Origin: Micromonospora sp. R77
GTDB lineage: Bacteria > Actinomycetota > Actinomycetes > Mycobacteriales > Micromonosporaceae
Direction of reading: 5' to 3'
DNA length: 64,000 bases
Assembly (NCBI RefSeq): GCF_022747945.1
Contig: NZ_JALDST010000001.1
Location: 4,030,001 to 4,094,000 of the forward strand
The position numbers and the translations under genes are program-made. The notes beneath the pieces are model-generated. The model saw only the letters and a program-made list of their open reading frames with translations. It searched no databases and had not been told where the DNA came from. Below, one piece after another: positions 47,638-56,152 of this stretch (position 1 is the stretch's first letter; each line of letters starts with the position of its first letter).

Positions 47638-48356
47638 TTGCCGGCCGCCTCCACGGCCGCCGTGACGCCCGCGGGGCTGCGGTCCTCGACGTCCTTGCCG
47701 TTGACCTTGATGGTGGGGGTGCCGGTGACGCCGGCCTTGCTCGCGTCGTCGGTGACGTGCTCGGTCCACCCCTTGTACGTGCCGTCCTTGACGCATGCGC
47801 CGAAGTCGTCCTTGTTCAGCCCGACGCCGGCCCCGATGTCGATCAGCTCGTCGTTGCTCAGCCCCGCGCTGCCCTCCGCCGGCTGCTTCGCGAAGAGCGC
47901 GTCGGTGAACTCCGTGAACTTGCCGCCCTTGGCGGCGCAGCCGGAGGCGGCCGACGCCCGGGTGGAGTATTCGGTGGTGGAGAAGCGGTTCAGGTAGGCG
48001 ACCGGGTGGAAGACCACCTTCGCCTTGCCGGCGGCGACCAGCTGCTTGATCGTCGGGCCGGTGGTCTGCTGGAACTGCCGGCAGGCCGGGCAGAGGTAGT
48101 CCTCGTACAGGTCGATGGTGACCGGGGCGTCGCCGTTGCCGACCACGATGCCGGTGCCGGGGTCGTTGGCGCCGGGCGGGGCGGTCCAGCTGTCGGACTT
48201 CTGGCTGCGCAGGACCGACCAGCCGATCAGCCCGGCGATCACCAGCACGGCCACCGCCGCGACGGACGTCCACAGGGCCCGCTTGCGCCGCTTCTCGCGG
48301 GCGATCTGCTCGCGGACCACCCGCGCCGCGTCCCGTTGCCCCTTGCGACTACTCAT
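47634..48356 (-). CDS. Membrane-anchored DsbA-like thiol-disulfide oxidoreductase
   Basis: 240 aa. Basic cytoplasmic N-terminus, one membrane helix (about 28-48), then a thioredoxin/DsbA domain with CPAC at 89-92 and cis-Pro in VTGTPTIKV. Acts outside the membrane on protein thiols. Overlaps mauE-like by 8 nt and the downstream membrane protein by GTGA, forming a compact operon. Confidence 0.9.
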   Translation of the reverse strand: MSSRKGQRDAARVVREQIAREKRRKRALWTSVAAVAVLVIAGLIGWSVLRSQKSDSWTAPPGANDPGTGIVVGNGDAPVTIDLYEDYLCPACRQFQQTTGPTIKQLVAAGKAKVVFHPVAYLNRFSTTEYSTRASAASGCAAKGGKFTEFTDALFAKQPAEGSAGLSNDELIDIGAGVGLNKDDFGACVKDGTYKGWTEHVTDDASKAGVTGTPTIKVNGKDVEDRSPAGVTAAVEAAGK

Positions 48357-48867
48357 CCTCGTCCTCCACGGGTGGTTCGCCCGTCAACCAGCCGTCCACC
48401 GAGAACGGGGTGCGGGGCCAGATCAGCAGAAATCCGGCGAGCGCCAGGAAACCCAGGTCCCGGAGGATCTCCGGGAGATAGCTCGGGGCCTGCCCGGCGG
48501 CGAGCTGCCCGCCGCTGCCGAAGCAGCCGCAGTCGATGGCCAGGCCGCGGCTCCAGGCCGAGGCGATGCCGGTGACGAAGACCACCAGCAGCGCCGCGGA
48601 GACCCCGGCGGCCAGCCGGGTGGCCAGCCCGAGGAGCAGGAGTACGCCGAGCGCCAGCTCCACGAAGGGCAGCGCGGCACCGATCGCGGTGGCCACCTCG
48701 TACGGCAGGATCCGGTAGGCGTTGACGGCCCGGCCGGAGCCGGCCAGGTCACCGACCTTGGCGCCGCCGGCGATCAGCCAGACGGTGGCCAGCCCGAGTC
48801 GGGCGGCGGTGCCGAGCCAGGGCCGTACGGCGGGCCAGCGGCGGGTGCTCGGTGCGGTCACGGTCAT
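48349..48867 (-). CDS. MauE/DoxX-like membrane protein
   Basis: 172 aa, four helices, with the conserved CGCFG motif (AIDCGCFGSGG) of MauE-family proteins, thought to pass reducing or oxidising equivalents to a DsbA/DsbD-like partner. ATG 48867 has AGGA 8 nt upstream. The adjacent DsbA-like protein is the probable partner. Confidence 0.85.
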   Translation of the reverse strand: MTVTAPSTRRWPAVRPWLGTAARLGLATVWLIAGGAKVGDLAGSGRAVNAYRILPYEVATAIGAALPFVELALGVLLLLGLATRLAAGVSAALLVVFVTGIASAWSRGLAIDCGCFGSGGQLAAGQAPSYLPEILRDLGFLALAGFLLIWPRTPFSVDGWLTGEPPVEDEDE

Positions 48868-48898
48868 TGGTCGTCCTGTTTCCGAGGAAAGTTCCGCA

Positions 48899-49513
48899 TC
48901 AGCCGGCGATCGCATCGCCGACCGCCTCGACCAGGTCGCAGCGCGCCCGGGCGACCCGGGAGCGGATGGTGCCCACCGGCACCCCCTCCACCGCAGCGGT
49001 CTCCGCGTACGACAGGCCGAGCAGTTGGGTGAGGACGAACGCGGCCCGCCGGTCGGCCGGGAGCCGGCGGACCAGGTCGGCGGCGCCCAGGTGCCCGGCC
49101 GGGTCTGGGTGCGGCCGGTCGGTCCAGGCGTGCGCGGCGAGCCGTTCGTCGAGTCGCCGGCGGCGGACCACCGTACGCAGGTGGTCGGCGCAGGCCCGGC
49201 GGGCGATGCCGAGCAGCCAGGTCCGGGCGCTGGAGCGGCCCTCGAACGACGGCAGCGACCGGAACGCCCGCAGGTAGGTGTCCTGGGTGAGGTCGTCGGC
49301 GCTCTCCGGGTCGACCAGCGCCGCGGCGAACCGCCACACCTCGGCCTGGGTGGCCCGGACGAAGGCGGCCTGGGCGACCGGGTCCCCGTCCCGGGCGGCC
49401 AACGCCCAGCGGGTCGCCGACTCCCGCGCAGCCTCGCCCACCGGGTCCGTGGCGGCGGCGGTGTCGCGCGGGGCGGGGATCACGACAGCCAAGGTTACGC
49501 GGCGGCCATCCAC
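48899..49513 (-). CDS. ECF-family RNA polymerase sigma factor
   Basis: About 204 aa. Region 2 (DLTQDTYLRAFRSLPSF) and region 4 helix-turn-helix (LSYAETAAVEGVPVGTIRSRVARAR) are clear. GTG 49513 has AAGGA 9 nt upstream; GTG 49483 is an alternative. Divergent from the anti-sigma-like gene; heads the unit with MauE-like and DsbA-like genes, which suggests response to envelope redox or copper stress. Confidence 0.9.
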   Translation of the reverse strand: MDGRRVTLAVVIPAPRDTAAATDPVGEAARESATRWALAARDGDPVAQAAFVRATQAEVWRFAAALVDPESADDLTQDTYLRAFRSLPSFEGRSSARTWLLGIARRACADHLRTVVRRRRLDERLAAHAWTDRPHPDPAGHLGAADLVRRLPADRRAAFVLTQLLGLSYAETAAVEGVPVGTIRSRVARARCDLVEAVGDAIAG

Positions 49514-49555
49514 CGCACAGGGTCCTTCGGCCCGTTGATGGTCCGCGCCACGTCG

Positions 49556-49583
49556 GGAACTTTTCCGGCCCTGCGCTCGACTA
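49556..49583 (+). promoter_or_regulatory. Candidate ECF-type promoter
   Basis: GGAAC (49556-49560), a 17-nt spacer and CGACTA (49578-49583), ahead of the anti-sigma-like gene. GGAAC is the common ECF -35, so the divergent sigma factor may use it. Confidence 0.5.
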
Positions 49584-49590
49584 CCCCCTC

Positions 49591-50235
49591 ATGACATGCG
49601 ACGACGTACGCGCGGCGCTGTCGGCGCGGCTCGACGGGGAGGACCCCGGGGTGTCGTCGACGGCACTGGACACGCACACCGACACCTGCCCCGGCTGCCG
49701 CTCCTGGCTGGCGCGCGCCGAGCGGGTGACCCGGCTCACCCGGTTGCAGGCGGTGGCCGTACCCGACCTGACCGCGCCGGTGCTGGCCGCGGTCGCCGCC
49801 GAGCAGGGCGCGGCCCGACAGGCCGCGACGGCGACCGCCCGGGCCCGGCGGCAGGTGCTGCGGGTCGCCGTGGCGGTGGCCGCGGTCGCCCAGCTCGCCG
49901 TGGCGCTGCCGATCCTGCTGGCCGGGCTGGGTGTCGACGCGGACCCGCACACCAGCCGCGAGATGGCCTCGTTCGACGCGGCGCTGGCCGTCGGGTTCGC
50001 GCTGGCCGCCTGGCGGCCGGAGCGGGCCCGGGCCTTCCTGCCGGTGGCGCTGGTGCTGGCGGTCTGCCTGGCCGGCACCAGCGCGGTGGACATCGCCAAC
50101 TCGACCACCGCCATGGTGCACGAGGTCGGTCACCTGGCAGCCGTGGTGCAGGCCGGGCTGCTCTGGGCGTTGGGCCGGACGAGCGGCGACCCGGACCGTC
50201 GGCTGCCCGTCGTGCTCGCGGCGGGACGCGGGTGA
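49591..50235 (+). CDS. Zinc-finger anti-sigma-like membrane protein
   Basis: 214 aa. N-terminal zf-HC2-like motif HTDTCPGC (HxxxCxxC) with CDDVRAALSARLDGE ahead of it, then about four helices. Such proteins hold ECF sigma factors at the membrane; the divergent sigma gene is the natural partner. ATG 49591. First gene of the copC/D-ycnI unit. Confidence 0.8.
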   Translation: MTCDDVRAALSARLDGEDPGVSSTALDTHTDTCPGCRSWLARAERVTRLTRLQAVAVPDLTAPVLAAVAAEQGAARQAATATARARRQVLRVAVAVAAVAQLAVALPILLAGLGVDADPHTSREMASFDAALAVGFALAAWRPERARAFLPVALVLAVCLAGTSAVDIANSTTAMVHEVGHLAAVVQAGLLWALGRTSGDPDRRLPVVLAAGRG

Positions 50236-50279
50236 CTCCGGGTGGTCGTCGGCACGCCCGGTCGGCGAGCATGGCGGGC

Positions 50280-51950
50280 ATGACTGCTGCCGTATCCCGC
50301 CGGCACGACCGTCGATGGCTCGCCCGGGTGGGCGCCGCCGCCGGTCTGCTGCTCACCGTCGTCGCCCTGCTGCTCGCCCCGGCCACCCCGGCCAGCGCCC
50401 ATGCCGTGCTGGTCAGCAGCAGCCCGGCGGCCTCGGCGGTGGTGCCGAGCGGGCCCGCCGAGGTGGTGCTGACCTTCAGCGAGGGGGTCCGCAAGGTGCC
50501 CGGCAAGGTCCGGGTGATCGCCCCGGACGGCTCCCGCGCGGACCGGGGCGAGCCGTCGTTCCGGGGTGCGGTGGTGACCATCCCGGTGGACCCGGCCGGC
50601 GCCCGCGGCACCTACCTGGTCAGCTACCGGGTGATCTCCGCCGACAGCCACCCGGTCTCCGGCGCGTTCACCTACTCGGTGGGTGCCCCGTCGCCGCCCC
50701 CGGCCGACTCCGGCAGCGACAACCGCGCCGACCCGGTGGTGGGCAACGCGGTCAAGGTGGCGAAATACCTCGGCTACGCCGGCCTGCTGCTGCTGGTCGG
50801 CCCGGCGCTGGTGCTCGCCGCGCTCTGGCCCCGGCGGCTGTCCCGCCGGGGACCGGCCCGGCTGGCCTGGGCCGGGCTGGGGCTGCTGACCGTGGCCACC
50901 GTCGCCGACCTGTGGTTGCAGGTGCCGTACACCGCCGGGGGCGGGCTCTTCGACGTGACCGGCGCCGGCCTCGGTGACGTGCTGGGCAGCACCTTCGGCA
51001 CCGCGCACCTGGTCCGGCTGGGGCTGCTGGCGGCGGCGGCGTTCCTGCTCCGGCCGCTCTTCGCCGGCCCGGTCGGCCGCACCGACGGGATCATCCTGGC
51101 CATCCTCGGCGGGGCCGCGCTCTTCACCTGGCCGCTGGCCGGGCACCCGGCCGCCTCGCCCGCGCCGGCGGTCTCCGTGCTGGTGGACGCGGTGCACCTG
51201 GGCAGCATGGCGGTCTGGCTGGGCGGCCTGGTGATGCTCGCCGGGTTCCTGCTGCCCCGGGCCGACGAGCGGGAACTGGGGGCGATCCTGCCGATCTGGT
51301 CCCGCTGGGCGGCGCTCGCCGTCGCCGCGCTGCTGCTCGCCGGCACCGTGCAAGGGCTGATCGAGGTGGCCACCCCGAAGGCCCTGGTCGACACCACGTA
51401 CGGGCGGCTGCTGCTTGCCAAGATCGTGCTCTTCGCGGCGGTGATCGGGGTGGCCGCGTACTCCCGGGCGCTGGTGCGGCGGCGGACCGCGCAGGGGCGT
51501 CCCGACCGGATGCGGCGGGCGGTCTGGGTGGAGCTGGCGATCACCGCGGTGGTGCTGGGCGTCTCGGCGACCCTGGTGCAGACCACCCCGGCCCGCACCG
51601 CCGAAACCGGTGCGGCCGGTACGCCCGCCGGCTACTTCTCCACCACGCTCGCCAGCCCGGTCGCCTCGATCCAGGTGGAGCTGGACCCGGCCGCGAAGGG
51701 CAACAACTCCGTACACCTCTACGCGTACACCAAGGACAACCGGCCGCAGCCGGTGCAGGAGTGGAAGGGGACCGCCGCCCTCCCGTCGGCCGGGATCGAG
51801 CCGATCACGATCCCGCTGCTGCCGTTGACCGACAACCACGCCACCGGGGAGATCAACCTGCCCGCCTCGGGGGAGTGGCAGTTCCGCTTCACCGTCCGGA
51901 CGTCCGACATCGACCAGGCAACGGTGACCGTCACCGTGCCGATCAGTTAA
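50280..51950 (+). CDS. CopC-CopD fusion copper protein (YcnJ-like)
   Basis: 556 aa: signal peptide, CopC domain starting with the mature N-terminal His (SAHAVLVSSSP) and including ADSHPVSGAF, eight-helix CopD domain, and a C-terminal YtkA-like domain. Binds copper outside and moves it across the membrane. ATG 50280 (50271 possible). Third partner YcnI follows after 18 nt. Confidence 0.9.
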   Translation: MTAAVSRRHDRRWLARVGAAAGLLLTVVALLLAPATPASAHAVLVSSSPAASAVVPSGPAEVVLTFSEGVRKVPGKVRVIAPDGSRADRGEPSFRGAVVTIPVDPAGARGTYLVSYRVISADSHPVSGAFTYSVGAPSPPPADSGSDNRADPVVGNAVKVAKYLGYAGLLLLVGPALVLAALWPRRLSRRGPARLAWAGLGLLTVATVADLWLQVPYTAGGGLFDVTGAGLGDVLGSTFGTAHLVRLGLLAAAAFLLRPLFAGPVGRTDGIILAILGGAALFTWPLAGHPAASPAPAVSVLVDAVHLGSMAVWLGGLVMLAGFLLPRADERELGAILPIWSRWAALAVAALLLAGTVQGLIEVATPKALVDTTYGRLLLAKIVLFAAVIGVAAYSRALVRRRTAQGRPDRMRRAVWVELAITAVVLGVSATLVQTTPARTAETGAAGTPAGYFSTTLASPVASIQVELDPAAKGNNSVHLYAYTKDNRPQPVQEWKGTAALPSAGIEPITIPLLPLTDNHATGEINLPASGEWQFRFTVRTSDIDQATVTVTVPIS

Positions 51951-51968
51951 CGGAAGGCTCTTCGACAC

Positions 51969-52679
51969 ATGATCCGTCTCCGGCGTACCGCAACCGCCGC
52001 CGCGCTCGCGCTCACCACCGTGGCCACCGCCGTGTTCGGCCTGGCCGGGCCCGCCTCGGCGCACGTCACGGTGAACCCGAAGGAGGCGACCCAGGGCGGG
52101 TACGGCCGGTTCGCCTTCCGGGTGCCGAACGAGAGCGACCAGGCCTCGACGGTCAAGGTGGAGGTGGTGCTGCCGGAGAACGCCCCGGTCGGTTCGGTCT
52201 CCACGATGCCGGTGCCGGGCTGGACGGTGGCGGTGGAGAAGCGCAAGGTGGACCCGCCGGTCGAGGTGCACGGCAGCCAGATCACCGAGGCGGTCGCCAA
52301 GCTGACCTGGACGGCCGCCGCGAACGGCGGCGTCAAGCCGGGCGAGTTCCAGGAGTTCCCGGTCTCGATGGGGCCGCTGCCGCAGGTGGACCGGATGGTC
52401 TTCAAGGTGCTCCAGACGTACTCCGACAAGAACGTGTCCCGGTGGATCGAGGAGCCGACGCCCGGCAGCCCGGAGCCGGAGAACCCGGCGCCGGTGCTCA
52501 CCCTGACCGCCGCCTCGCCCTCGGCGGCCCCGAGCGCCGCCGCCGCTGCGACCGGCGACGACTCGGCGGGTGGGGGAACGGCGTGGGGGATCGCCGGCCT
52601 GGTGGCGGGCCTGGCCGGCCTGGTCCTCGGCGGCCTGGCCCTCCTGCGCACCCGCCGGGAGCCCGCGCCGAAGGCCTGA
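51969..52679 (+). CDS. YcnI-like copper-binding protein (DUF1775)
   Basis: 236 aa. Signal peptide ending SA-HVTVNPKEA: the mature N-terminal His and a conserved Trp form the Cu(II) site of DUF1775. C-terminal membrane helix (about 205-228) anchors it. Acts as copper chaperone next to the CopC-CopD protein. Confidence 0.9.
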   Translation: MIRLRRTATAAALALTTVATAVFGLAGPASAHVTVNPKEATQGGYGRFAFRVPNESDQASTVKVEVVLPENAPVGSVSTMPVPGWTVAVEKRKVDPPVEVHGSQITEAVAKLTWTAAANGGVKPGEFQEFPVSMGPLPQVDRMVFKVLQTYSDKNVSRWIEEPTPGSPEPENPAPVLTLTAASPSAAPSAAAAATGDDSAGGGTAWGIAGLVAGLAGLVLGGLALLRTRREPAPKA

Positions 52680-52690
52680 GCGGCGTACGC

Positions 52691-52731
52691 GGCCGGCGGG
52701 CCCACCGGATGATCCGGTGGGCCCGCCGGCC
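52691..52731. terminator. Long hairpin terminator
   Basis: 20-bp perfect stem (52691-52710 with 52712-52731) followed by TTTCT, 12 nt after the YcnI stop. Confidence 0.82.
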
Positions 52732-52833
52732 TTTCTGCGGCGTTTCTGGCGCTTACCGTGGATATCCGATTTTTGCGTGGTTCGCGTCGGTAAGGTCGTC
52801 CGGGTAGTCGGCTACCGAGGGGGAACGACGCGA

Positions 52834-53780
52834 ATGCGGTTCGTGCGGACGATCGCCGGAATGCTCCTGTTGACCATCGGGATTCCCGCGCTGCTGGCCG
52901 GCGGCGTCCTCTGGACGGTGGCCCGGCACGCCGACCCCGACGGCGGCTTCGGCGCCCGCGTCGAGACCGTCCGCACCCCCGGTCGCGCCGTGCTGGTGAC
53001 CGACGTGGACGAGCTGCTCCGCGCCGAGGCCCCGTTCGTCCGGGCCGGGCAGGCCCGGCTCCGGATCACCGCCGGTACGCCCGACGGTCCGGCCTTCGTC
53101 GGGCTGGCCCCCACCGACCAGGTGCGGCGCTGGCTCGACCCGGTCCCGCACGCCACCGTCCGCCGGGTCGCCCTGGCCCGCGGGCCGCTCCCGGTCCGCC
53201 TCGACCAGGCCGGCCCGACCGCCGTCACCGCGCCGGCCGCCGTCCCCGGCGACCAGACCTTCTGGGTACGCGACGGGCTCGGCGCGGTGGGAGGAGCCCC
53301 GCCGACCTGGCCGGCCGGCGGCTGAGCCTGGTGGTGATGCGTCCCGACGGCGGGGCCGACCTGACCCTGGCGCTGCGGGCCGAGGTGCGGGCCGGCTGGT
53401 TCCCCGGCGTCGCCTGGGCGCTGCTGGCCGGCGGGGTGCTGCTGGTGGTGCTCGGGGTTGGCCTGTTGCTGCGTCCGGTGCGGCCCCGTGAGGTGGTCTT
53501 CGTGGTCGAACCCGATCAGGTGCCGGTGCTCGCCGGCCGGCTCGGCGTGACCTCGCTGAGCGGGCTGGGCGCGCAGCGGTCGGTCGCGACGGAGCGGCAG
53601 TTGGCCTCCGTCGGCGCCGCCCCGGCCGCCATCGGACCCGTCCCCGCCCGGCGTCCCGCGACCCTGGCCGACCTGCCCGACGCCTGGTCCTGGCCGCCGC
53701 AGGCGATGGAACGCACCATCGGCCCGCTGCCGGTGGACGGCGCGGGCCGGACCGCCGGCGACGGGGAGGCGGCCGACTGA
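52834..53780 (+). CDS. Hypothetical membrane protein, frame broken near 53295
   Basis: First part: N-terminal helix (TIAGMLLLTIGIPALLAGGV), then an extracytoplasmic domain; second part, in another frame: a membrane helix (VAWALLAGGVLLVVLGVGLLL) and a cytoplasmic tail. One base added in the run at 53290-53297 joins them into 315 aa (AVGGSPADLAGRRLSLVV). ATG 52834 follows GAGGGGGAA. Function unknown. Confidence 0.75.
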
Positions 53781-53909
53781 GGGGGCCGGAACGGCGGGTG
53801 GCCCTCCGCGCTGCCGACGCGGAGGGCCACCGTCACCGGGGGATCGGTGCTACCTGGGAGACACTTGAGGTAGTTGGGACCAGATTAGCGCCGAACGAGG
53901 CTCAGCGGG

Positions 53910-55196
53910 TCAACTGTCCATTTGGTGCAAGTTTCCGGGCGTGGTCGGCTCTCCCGGCGTGGCCGCCGCCGGCCGGGCCGGCAGCGCCACCAGCAGCACC
54001 AGGCTGAGCAGCACGTACGCGTTCCGGACCACGAACTCCCCGAGGTCGTCCGTCCGCGCCGGGGCTACCCCCCAGTCCTGGAACGTCACCACCCCGTAGA
54101 TGATCACGAACGCGGTGCCGGCGGCCAGGGCCCACAGCCACCGTCGACGGCGGGCCCCCTCGCGGGTGCCGGCGCCGGTGCCCAGCGCCGCGTCCACCAG
54201 CACCACCACCGCCGGGATGAACCAGTACAGGTGGTGCGTCCAGGTGATCGGGCTGACCAGCCCACCGACCAGCCCGGTCAGGGTGAGACCCGCCAGCGCG
54301 TCTCCGGCCCGGGCGGCCCGGGCGGCCCGCCACAACCCGTACCCGGTCACCACGGCCACCAGCAGCAGCCAGGGCAACTGGCTCGGCTTCTCCGGCGCGG
54401 TGATCCGGCTGAGCAGGCCGAACAGCGACTGGTTGCCGGTGTAGTCGGTTCGCCCCACCCGGCCGGTCGCCCACAGCTCGTGGGTCCAGAACCGCCACGA
54501 GTCGGCCGGCGCGACCGCCGCCGCCAGCAGGGTCGCCAGCGCGGCCGTCGCCGACGCCACGGCCGCGGCCCGCCACCGCCGGGTGGCCAGCAGGTAGACG
54601 ATGAAGATGCCCGGGAAGAGCTTCAGGGCCGTCGCGAGCCCGACGCCCACCCCGGCCCACCGCCGCCCACCGGGTACGGCGAAGAGCAGGTCGGCCAGGA
54701 TCAGCACGACCAGCAGCATGTTGATCTGGCCGAAGGTGATCGTCTCGCGGGTGCTCTCCACCGCGAACGCGAGCAGCACCGCCACCGTGACGGTGAACAG
54801 CCGGGGCAGGTCGTGCCGGGCGATCACCGGTAGCACCAGCCACCGGGTCGTCACCACCACGCCGAGCACGGTCAGCCCGGTGAAGATCGCCACGGTGGCG
54901 CCCAGCGGCAGCAGCGCGAACGGCCGCAGCAGCAGGGCGCTGAACGGCGGATAGGTGAAGTAGAGCTCGCCCTGCACCCGGTCCGGCTGCACGTAGTCGT
55001 AGAGCGGGTGCCCGGCCGCCCACCAGTCCATCGCCCGCATGTAGATCTTCAGGTCGAAGAAGTCGTGCACCAGCCCCGGCAGGTAGAGCGCCGGCAGCAT
55101 CGCGGCCAACGCCAGCACCGTGACCACCCGCCGTGCCGTACGGCCACTCCGGTCGTCCTCGGTGACGGCGGGTGGCGCTACGGATTCGGCTGGCAC
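53910..55196 (-). CDS. GT87/DUF2029-type polyprenol-phosphate mannosyltransferase
   Basis: 428 aa, about 11 helices. Acidic motif in the first outer loop (FFDLKIYMRAMDWWAAGHPLYDY) fits DUF2029 mannosyltransferases of the arabinogalactan/lipomannan type. GTG 55196; TAGGGT 6 nt upstream on the same strand suggests leaderless transcription. Divergent from orn. Confidence 0.83.
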   Translation of the reverse strand: MPAESVAPPAVTEDDRSGRTARRVVTVLALAAMLPALYLPGLVHDFFDLKIYMRAMDWWAAGHPLYDYVQPDRVQGELYFTYPPFSALLLRPFALLPLGATVAIFTGLTVLGVVVTTRWLVLPVIARHDLPRLFTVTVAVLLAFAVESTRETITFGQINMLLVVLILADLLFAVPGGRRWAGVGVGLATALKLFPGIFIVYLLATRRWRAAAVASATAALATLLAAAVAPADSWRFWTHELWATGRVGRTDYTGNQSLFGLLSRITAPEKPSQLPWLLLVAVVTGYGLWRAARAARAGDALAGLTLTGLVGGLVSPITWTHHLYWFIPAVVVLVDAALGTGAGTREGARRRRWLWALAAGTAFVIIYGVVTFQDWGVAPARTDDLGEFVVRNAYVLLSLVLLVALPARPAAATPGEPTTPGNLHQMDS

Positions 55197-55269
55197 GCAG
55201 AAACCCTAGCGGTCCGCTCCGGCCACCGTGCCGAGGCGCGAGCAGGTGGGCTGCGCGTAGTCTGGTCCG

Positions 55270-55860
55270 GTGGCTGATCTTCTCGTCTGGATCGACTGTG
55301 AGATGACCGGGTTGGACCTCGGGCGCGACGCGCTGATCGAGGTCGCCGCGCTCGTCACCGATCCCGATCTCAACGTGCTCGGTGAGGGCGTCGACGTGGT
55401 CATCCACGCCGACGAGGCGGCGCTGGCGGGGATGCCGGAGATCGTCCGGACCATGCACGCCAAGTCCGGACTGACCGAGGAGGTCCGACGCTCCACGGTG
55501 ACGCTGGCCGAGGCGGAGGACATGGTCCTCGACTACGTGACCAGCCACGTCAAGGACGCGCGCAGCGCGCCGCTGTGCGGCAACTCGATCGCCACCGACC
55601 GCGGCTTCATCGCCCGCGACATGCCGCGCCTCGACGCCCACCTGCACTACCGCATGATCGACGTCTCCTCGATCAAGGAGCTCTGCCGCCGCTGGTACCC
55701 GCGGGTGTACTTCGGGCAGCCGCAGAAGGGGCTCGCGCACCGGGCCCTGGCGGACATCCGGGAGAGCATCCGCGAGCTGGAGTACTACCGGCGTACCGTC
55801 TTCGTCCCGCTCCCCGGGCCGGACGTGGAGAGCGCCAAGGCTATCGCCGCGCAGCTCTGA
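55270..55860 (+). CDS. orn: Oligoribonuclease
   Basis: 196 aa DEDDh 3'-5' exonuclease that degrades nano-RNA and pGpG. Asp/Glu in [10 protein letters not shown], later Asp in NSIATDRGF, and HRALADI at the end are present. GTG 55270; TAGTCT 6 nt upstream, leaderless. Followed by tRNA-His, as in mycobacteria. Confidence 0.95.
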   Translation: MADLLVWIDCEMTGLDLGRDALIEVAALVTDPDLNVLGEGVDVVIHADEAALAGMPEIVRTMHAKSGLTEEVRRSTVTLAEAEDMVLDYVTSHVKDARSAPLCGNSIATDRGFIARDMPRLDAHLHYRMIDVSSIKELCRRWYPRVYFGQPQKGLAHRALADIRESIRELEYYRRTVFVPLPGPDVESAKAIAAQL

Positions 55861-55963
55861 CCGGCCCCGGCCGCCCGGTGGGGAACCCGCTGGACGGGCC
55901 CCCACGGGGTGTGGCTATTATTGGTCCGCGCCCCGCCCGGGTCGAACCGGCGCGGAGAGCATG

Positions 55964-56039
55964 GTGGCTGTAGCTCAGTTGGCAGAGCACCGGGTTGTGG
56001 TCCCGGTTGTCGTGGGTTCAATTCCCATCAGTCACCCCA
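55964..56039 (+). tRNA. tRNA-His (anticodon GUG)
   Basis: Cloverleaf complete: acceptor GTGGCTG/CAGTCAC, D arm GCTC...GAGC, anticodon loop TTGTGGT, T loop GGTTCAATTCC, CCA encoded. G-1 at 55963 is templated. Confidence 0.95.
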
Positions 56040-56042
56040 GTC

Positions 56043-56078
56043 GACGGAAGCCCCCTCCTCCGGGAGGGGGCTTCCGTC
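56043..56078. terminator. Terminator after tRNA-His
   Basis: 16-bp perfect stem (56043-56058 with 56063-56078), loop TCCG, followed by GTT. Confidence 0.8.
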
Positions 56079-56107
56079 GTTCCCGGGTACGGCGGGGACA
56101 CACGACA

Positions 56108-56136
56108 GAGCCCCCTCCGGCGTCCGGAGGGGGCTC
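56108..56136. terminator. Terminator of the L,D-transpeptidase gene
   Basis: 13-bp perfect stem (56108-56120 with 56124-56136), loop CGT; lies just past the - strand stop at 56153. A second hairpin 30 nt away serves the opposite strand. Confidence 0.75.
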
Positions 56137-56152
56137 TCGTCGTCCAGCGAGG

